Source: Panax quinquefolius
Lineage: Eukaryota; Streptophyta; Magnoliopsida; Apiales; Araliaceae
DNA: 64,000 bases
Assembly (NCBI GenBank): GCA_020205615.1
Contig: CM035156.1
Coordinates: forward strand, 16,519,128 to 16,583,127
Reading direction: 5' to 3'
Positions 58,945 to 64,000 of this stretch are shown piece by piece (the stretch's first letter is position 1; every line of letters begins with the position of its first letter). The notes beneath the pieces were generated by a model that did no database searches, had not been told where the DNA came from, and was given only the letters and a program-made list of their open reading frames with translations. The position numbers and the translations under genes were made by a program.

Positions 58945-59638
58945 TGATACACACATACTCATGAAAAAGAGTCAAAAATTAGAAGAATTCTAATTTATGG
59001 AGGGCAAGCGATGATATCCATCCATGATGCTCTCAAAGAGGACAGCCATTATGCAAAAGATAAACTAAACAAATCACAAATGTATGCAACTTCGTGAAGA
59101 ATATAGACTGAGACTGTGTATCCAGTAAATGTAGAATACTCTTAAATACATATTTATTTTGTTTCACAATAGAATAATGACCAATTATATATGTCATTAT
59201 GGCATTATGTGATGAAATGTTTGAGTACTTTTGTGGCTAAATATAATTAAATTCATGGCTGAATAGTGAAGTTAATTAATTATATTGATGTGTCTTGTAA
59301 TTAATTTATATAATGTAGTGTAGTGATATATTATCGTCATACAGCTAAAGGTAGACTTGGGGCATGATTAAATAAGAAACGCCGTTATACCCTTACACAC
59401 ACACAATTATATGAATATATATAATTAATGTATGTATGTATGTAGGTCATAATTTAACTATTTCTTCAACTTTCAGAAAGCAAAAATTAAGACCATGCAT
59501 CTCTACTCTTAAGCACGTACGTGAGCGCATGCATGCAACGTCTAATACAAATTCTTCCACTCCCCAATAAATAGAGATAAATAAACAACATTAAAATATA
59601 TATATATAGAGAGAAAGAGAGAGAGCAAGGATCGTAGG
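58433..59638. other. Intergenic with microsatellites
   Basis: A tandem CTTTCTCTTTAGTCGTAATC duplication (about 58506-58549), a (TA)n run (about 58910-58937), a (TGTA)n run (about 59428-59444), and a TA/GAGA tract at 59596-59626. No gene seen. Confidence 0.6.
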
Positions 59639-59944
59639 CTCACTTATTTATTGAAATTTCACTTTTTTTTTTTTTTTTTATAAAAAAAATCATAACTAAT
59701 AAAAAATGTATAATAATTTTTGGAATTAAAAGTTTTTTAAAAAAAATGTTTTGGGTGTGATTTGGGTACATATAACAAAACAATGTTATAGAGTTTGTAC
59801 AATATTGTTTTGTTATATATATTCAAAATCATAAAAACACTTTTTTTTTAAAAAACTTCAATTCAAAATTATTATCATTTTATTAATTATATTTTCTTTA
59901 TTAAAAAAAAGCAAGTGATTCGAGAATTAAACTGATAAGGGTGA
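59639..59944. mobile_element. Foldback MITE, family F1, copy 2
   Basis: The long inverted repeat's left arm carries GAAATTTCACTTTTT and TGTTTTGGGTGTGATTTGG. The right arm carries AAAAGCAAGTGATTCGAG, with ATAACAAAACAATGTTATA and TATTGTTTTGTTAT pairing near the centre. Related to 17745-18063 but diverged at the ends. Confidence 0.65.
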
Positions 59945-61042
59945 GAATTTGAAATGGGACTATATATATATAATCGTCTGCTTTTATCGATCACTTTCTG
60001 ATGGTCACTTAATGATGTAGATTATTCTAGGTAGGAGCATGCTCATATACAAATCATGTGAGACCTGGTTCAAATATTTGATCACTAATTAATAACTTTA
60101 GCGTATTATTTGATCACTAAAATAGAGTTTAAACCCTAAAATTTGTAGGGTTGTTGAGATTAATTTGCACCTCAATATTTAAAACGTATTTGAGTACATT
60201 TTAAAGTTATTTTCAATGTTTTAACCATTTAAAAGTGAGGGTACATTTTATTTAGCACAATAAACTTTGGAGTGCATTTTGTTGAGCTAAAAAGAATTTT
60301 AAGATGGATTTTGATCCGTTTAAATTTCGAAGAGTTCATTTTATTTAGCATAAAAAATTCTTGAGATGCACTTAGATACGGAAGTCTCAACTATTCTATA
60401 AATTTTGAGGTACAAATTATATTTTAGTCTTATTATACTATTATGTTTTAAGTAATAAATAAAATTGCAAGTACGATCCAAATAACTTTTTTGGTAAAGG
60501 TCATCGTCACAATCGCACCCTGAAATCGGAAACCTACTAATCCCCACCAATCAAGAAATATGCCACTTTTGTCTCAACTACTCATGCAGTGCATGCACTG
60601 GCTTTCATATTTATGTGGACGTCCCATTAATGCTTTACTTTTATCTTTTTTTAAGCAGAATCAAATAGCTAGGGCAATATAAGGGTAGGTCATCATCTAT
60701 TCATCTGTATAACTAACTAACTATGTTGGGAGCCCGCTAGTTGTTAAAAGGTAACTCATGCATAATATTCATCGGAGTGAAGTATCATTTGAATTTAAAA
60801 AATTATTTAATAATTAAAAAATATAAAACTTTTAAATAACTTTTAAATATGTCAAATTGATTTTTTAAAAATCAATAATAATCTTAAAATTTGGAATGGA
60901 GGGTGTACAATATTTATAGAAACTCCATAGATTTAAATATTTCATTAAAAGACATCTCTTAATTATTTGGATTTATATCTTACTCTTATCAATTAAGAAA
61001 CGATAAGAGACAAATAAAATTTTACCAAACAATTTTATTCTC
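59945..61042. other. Intergenic, nothing firm
   Basis: Imperfect direct repeats around 60180-60370 (AGTTCATTTTATTTAGCA, GTGCATTTTGTTGAGCTA types) suggest a decayed repeat. No gene recognised. Confidence 0.5.
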
Positions 61043-61045
61043 TTA

Positions 61046-61865
61046 TGCTACGTTTGGATTGAAAGAATGGAATAGAGTAGGGAATGGAATAAGGAAGGGA
61101 ATGGAATGATTTTTTAATATTCCATGTACATATTTGGTTGATGTTAGGAATACATCTAAGAATGAAATAAATAATTAGAAAGTGACTTAAATACCCTCAA
61201 ATGTTCAAATTTAACTTAAATTCAATTTATATTAAAAATTTAACACATATTTCATTCTTAGAAATAAAGGGAGGGGAGGGGGGGAGAGTAGGGGTGGGCT
61301 AGGGTGGGGTGGGTGGGGTGGGGTGGGTGGGGGTGGGGGTGGGGTTGGGTGGGGGTAGGTGGGGGTGGGGTAGGTTGGGGTAGGTAGGGTAGGTGGGGTG
61401 GGGTGGGGTGGGGTAAGTGGGGTGGGGTAGGTGGGGTAAGGGGTGGGGTGGAGTAGGTGGGGGTAGGTTGGTAGGGGGTGGGGTGGGGTGGGGTGGGGTG
61501 GGGTGGGGTGGTTGGTGGGGGTAAGTGATGTAAATTACGAAGAAATAAAAATATGAAAATTCCGAAGAAATTATTAAATTTCGGCCCCTTCTCTATCGTC
61601 GTTCCCAGATCGATCGAATTGAATGAATATGTAAAAAGTCCTATTATATTTTTAGAGGTATATTTGTCAATTACTTAAAAATAATGGATGGAATGATTTA
61701 TTCCTGGCCACCCCTCAATGAATGAAAATTAAAATTTTAAGTTAACTATCATTCCTGGAGGAATACATTATTCCGTTGGAATAAACAAACCAAACAACAT
61801 TTTTATCATTTCAATGGAATGATTCATTCTATTCTCTCTCCTATTCCATCGATCCAAACGTAGCA
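61046..61865 (+). mobile_element. MITE M2, complete, 820 bp
   Basis: Terminal inverted repeats TGCTACGTTTGGAT and ATCCAAACGTAGCA. Flanked by TTA on both sides (61043-61045, 61866-61868), which fits a PIF/Harbinger-type 3-bp duplication. The interior contains a G-rich minisatellite and no ORF of note. Same family as split MITE M1, in opposite orientation. Confidence 0.85.
61262..61527. repeat. GGGTGGGG/GTAGGTGGGG minisatellite in MITE M2
   Basis: About 265 bp of G-rich imperfect repeats, the complement of the CCCACC tract in M1. G runs of 3-6 spaced by 1-4 bases dominate, compatible with G-quadruplex formation on the + strand. Confidence 0.9.
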
Positions 61866-61868
61866 TTA

Positions 61869-62330
61869 CTGAATTAGATGTAAAGCTGTTAAGAAGTAAA
61901 CAAACATCATCTAATTCTTACACCAGATGTTCTTTCGGTGGCAACGGCCGTGCGAGTCATTAGTTTGTTACATTGTGCAGGCGAGATTTATCCGGCAAAC
62001 ATCGTTGAGTATAATTAATGTCGATAACATTCATAAAATAGTAATCGGTTAAAAATTTCAAACCCGACCCGTATTAACAAAGAAATTTAATTAGTTAAGC
62101 CAATTACTCGTTACTTAATTAATTACATGGAGTCACCTTATTAATTATATATTTCCCGTGTCACCGTCACCGCATGAATGAGTGGGGAGATTTTATTTTC
62201 TTTCTTCATTTGTTTAAGCCTTGGTGCGGGGTGGTTTGTTTGTATCAGAGCCGATCACAACAGGTGTTTCGGGTTATTATTAAATAATTGATCGAACTGC
62301 ATTCTTCATGAAGTTATATAAAATTAGAGC
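61869..62330. other. Intergenic, nothing recognised
   Basis: No gene. GTATCAGAGCC near 62250 resembles an LTR-retrotransposon primer site but has no LTR beside it. Confidence 0.5.
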
Positions 62331-62463
62331 GGTTCAGGAGCGGACTGGTCCGTTGACGGATCATCTTTTAGCGACAAATATATGTCCGTTGCTAACATGT
62401 TATGAGTTTTAACGACGGACAGCTAAAAGCTGGTCCGTCAACGGACCAATCTGTTCCTAAACC
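62331..62463. mobile_element. Small foldback MITE, 133 bp
   Basis: The arms 62331-62372 and 62422-62463 are 42-bp inverted repeats (about 36 of 42 matching), with TGGTCCGTTGACGGA in both. The loop includes AGCGACAAATATATGTCCGTTG. Target duplication not resolved. Confidence 0.65.
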
Positions 62464-63600
62464 TCTATGTATATAAAATAATTAATTAAGATATTTTAGT
62501 TGCATAAAAAAGAGTGCGTGCCAGCCACGCTAATTGTGTGTCACAGGAATATGTTAAATTATGGAAGAGAGATTAGGTTCAAATTCCATGGTTTAAAAGA
62601 AAAGGAATTAAAGATAAGGTCACAAACAACTAATTTTATGCGTATAATTAATCTTAGTATTACGTAGCTTGTTACTCTTTTGAACAGAAGAAAACAGTAC
62701 GTAGCTTGTTATACATATAAATTTTGACTAATGTTAGGAATTTTAATTATTATTTTTTTCTCAAATGATATTACATTACCATAATTTATGGCATAACCAG
62801 TAATATACGTTTTAGTTGCTTGGTTTTGTTCTGGACATTATCTTTGCCAATAATTCAAGTTTGATGGCATCACCAAGTATTATTGGCAATGTCCAAAAAT
62901 ATAATATCTATCCTTAATTGGCCATCCTTAAGTTAACTGGAAGGAACGAAGCCAAACACCACCATTAGTTGATTATTCTCCGTCACTTATGTGATTTATT
63001 TATTGGATTTGATATATAGGAGAACTTAGCTAGAGAATTCTTTTTTTGCCTTTCAAAAAGGAAAAAAAAAAATAATCAAATAAAACTGTCATGACGGAGT
63101 GACTAATTATTATTAGTATTATTATTTGCACTAAGATCAATTTATGTGTGCCTAAAAGCTCAAAATGTTTATTTGCAATAAAGATTGGGATGAGTGGGAC
63201 TCAATTATACTTTTCACTCAATTTTTTCTAATATCTGTTTAGTTTTACCATTATTATTTTTAACTCATCCACATTGGTGACAAAGAGATGACTAGAAAAG
63301 AGTGAATATAAAATAATGTGTAAGATTATAATTAATGGATATTCTATCATGTATAGATAGGTCCAATGATTATAACCAATATCTATCATTCACATCATTT
63401 TGTATTATTTTTTAATAAGTATTATCAATTTATCATCCCTATATCTAAAGTTGGTCTATGCATCGTGAAATAAGGGGAAAATGTAATGTATGTGAATGAG
63501 ATCATTTTGTGGAATGGATGTATATTTTATTTTTCTTACTTTTATTTTGAATGTTGAAATTTACCTATGACACCCTTACTTCATATGAATTACTTTTTAA
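62464..63600. other. Intergenic, one short inverted repeat
   Basis: TGGACATT-ATCT-TTGCCAATAAT at 62832-62854 pairs with ATTATTGGCAATGTCCA at 62879-62895, the left arm with a 4-bp insertion. Otherwise AT-rich DNA without genes. Confidence 0.5.
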
Positions 63601-63601
63601 G

Positions 63602-63782
63602 TAAATCTATGAATACATCAGATTTATTCATTTCTTTCCAAATGTATTATAAAAAGAAAGAAAAAAAAATTAGAGTTATAATTCACAGATGGGCCTGCAC
63701 CCCACTTAATTGTTTCTTTTATTCTTTTCTTTTATAGTTTATTAGGAAAGAATGGAGTAAATCTGATGTATCCATAAATTTA
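63602..63782. mobile_element. Small foldback MITE, about 180 bp
   Basis: The left arm TAAATCTATGAATACATCAG and the right arm CTGATGTATCCATAAATTTA (end 63782) pair imperfectly over about 75 bp, with pyrimidine/purine-rich inner arms and a loop containing GATGGGCCTGCACCCC. No ORF. Confidence 0.65.
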
Positions 63783-64000
63783 GTCTTAATTTTTTGATGA
63801 TCTTCAATGATAAAAAAATTAACCATAAAAGACGACACTTATTATTAAGAGAATTTGTTGAAAAGGATTAGACGACGTGTGATCAATTTTTGGAGGGGAA
63901 ATATAAAGTCAACATAATATTATTATTCATTCTTTAGGACTTGTTAGGCAAACTAAGTTGTATATAATTAAATAAGAAAAGAAACAATAGTATTTGAAGC
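63783..64000. other. Window end, nothing recognised
   Basis: AT-rich DNA with no gene or repeat recognised. Confidence 0.5.

Noticed and set aside
62245..62262. GTATCAGAGCCGATC, considered as an LTR-retrotransposon primer-binding site
   Set aside because: No LTR end beside it, and no gag or second LTR in reach.

Overview
This window looks like intergenic, repeat-packed chromosomal DNA of a flowering plant. It is AT-rich, has no prokaryotic gene organisation and no intact long ORF. It is built from Ty3/gypsy chromovirus-type and Ty1/copia-type LTR retrotransposons, solo LTRs, foldback/MITE elements and microsatellites. I cannot name the species. No complete host gene, rRNA, tRNA or CRISPR array was found. 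Two weak host-gene remnants are noted at 16.55-16.77 kb and 18.28-18.39 kb.

Left part (1-16.5 kb). Gypsy element GypA (+ strand; the start of its 5' LTR lies outside the window) carries gag, protease and the start of RT, then non-coding LTR-like sequence in place of most of pol, then a 3' LTR at 6218-8632. It abuts, and appears inserted into, the 3' LTR of GypB (- strand, 8633-16497). GypB has the order LTR-PBS-gag-PR-RT-RH-INT-chromodomain-PPT-LTR, the Tekay/Del-like chromovirus layout, broken by many frameshifts.

Spacer (16.5-20.6 kb). An exon-like remnant, a foldback MITE, a small ORF behind a telo-box, CT-rich and microsatellite DNA, and a cluster of short GGTTACC repeats.

Nested block (20.6-57.2 kb). 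A MITE with a CCCACC-rich internal minisatellite is split into 20604-21319 and 56890-57222 by about 35.6 kb of foreign DNA. That insert is copia element CopA (+ strand, LTRs 21320-23204 and 52298-56889). CopA has itself been hit four times: by a 4-kb gypsy solo LTR (24452 to about 28509), by a second copy of the same copia family in opposite orientation (CopB, 31150-40523), by a full-length gypsy chromovirus GypC (- strand, 41303-51560, target duplication ACTTA), and in its 3' LTR by a gypsy solo LTR (53422-56142, target duplication TAATC). CopA and CopB share the same internal loss of most of RT and a one-codon loss at the YVDD box, which suggests they moved in trans.

Right part (57.2-64 kb). 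A long-TIR MULE-like foldback element with a 9-bp target duplication, a second foldback MITE of the 17.7-kb family, a complete MITE with TTA target duplication and a G-rich minisatellite, and two small foldback elements. No gene was found.

Repeat copies that should be near-identical disagree in a patterned way: at CAG/CTG-containing sites, and by recurrent ACA versus CTGA replacement. I suspect a sequencing or polishing artefact. Many of the apparent frameshifts in these elements may therefore not be real.
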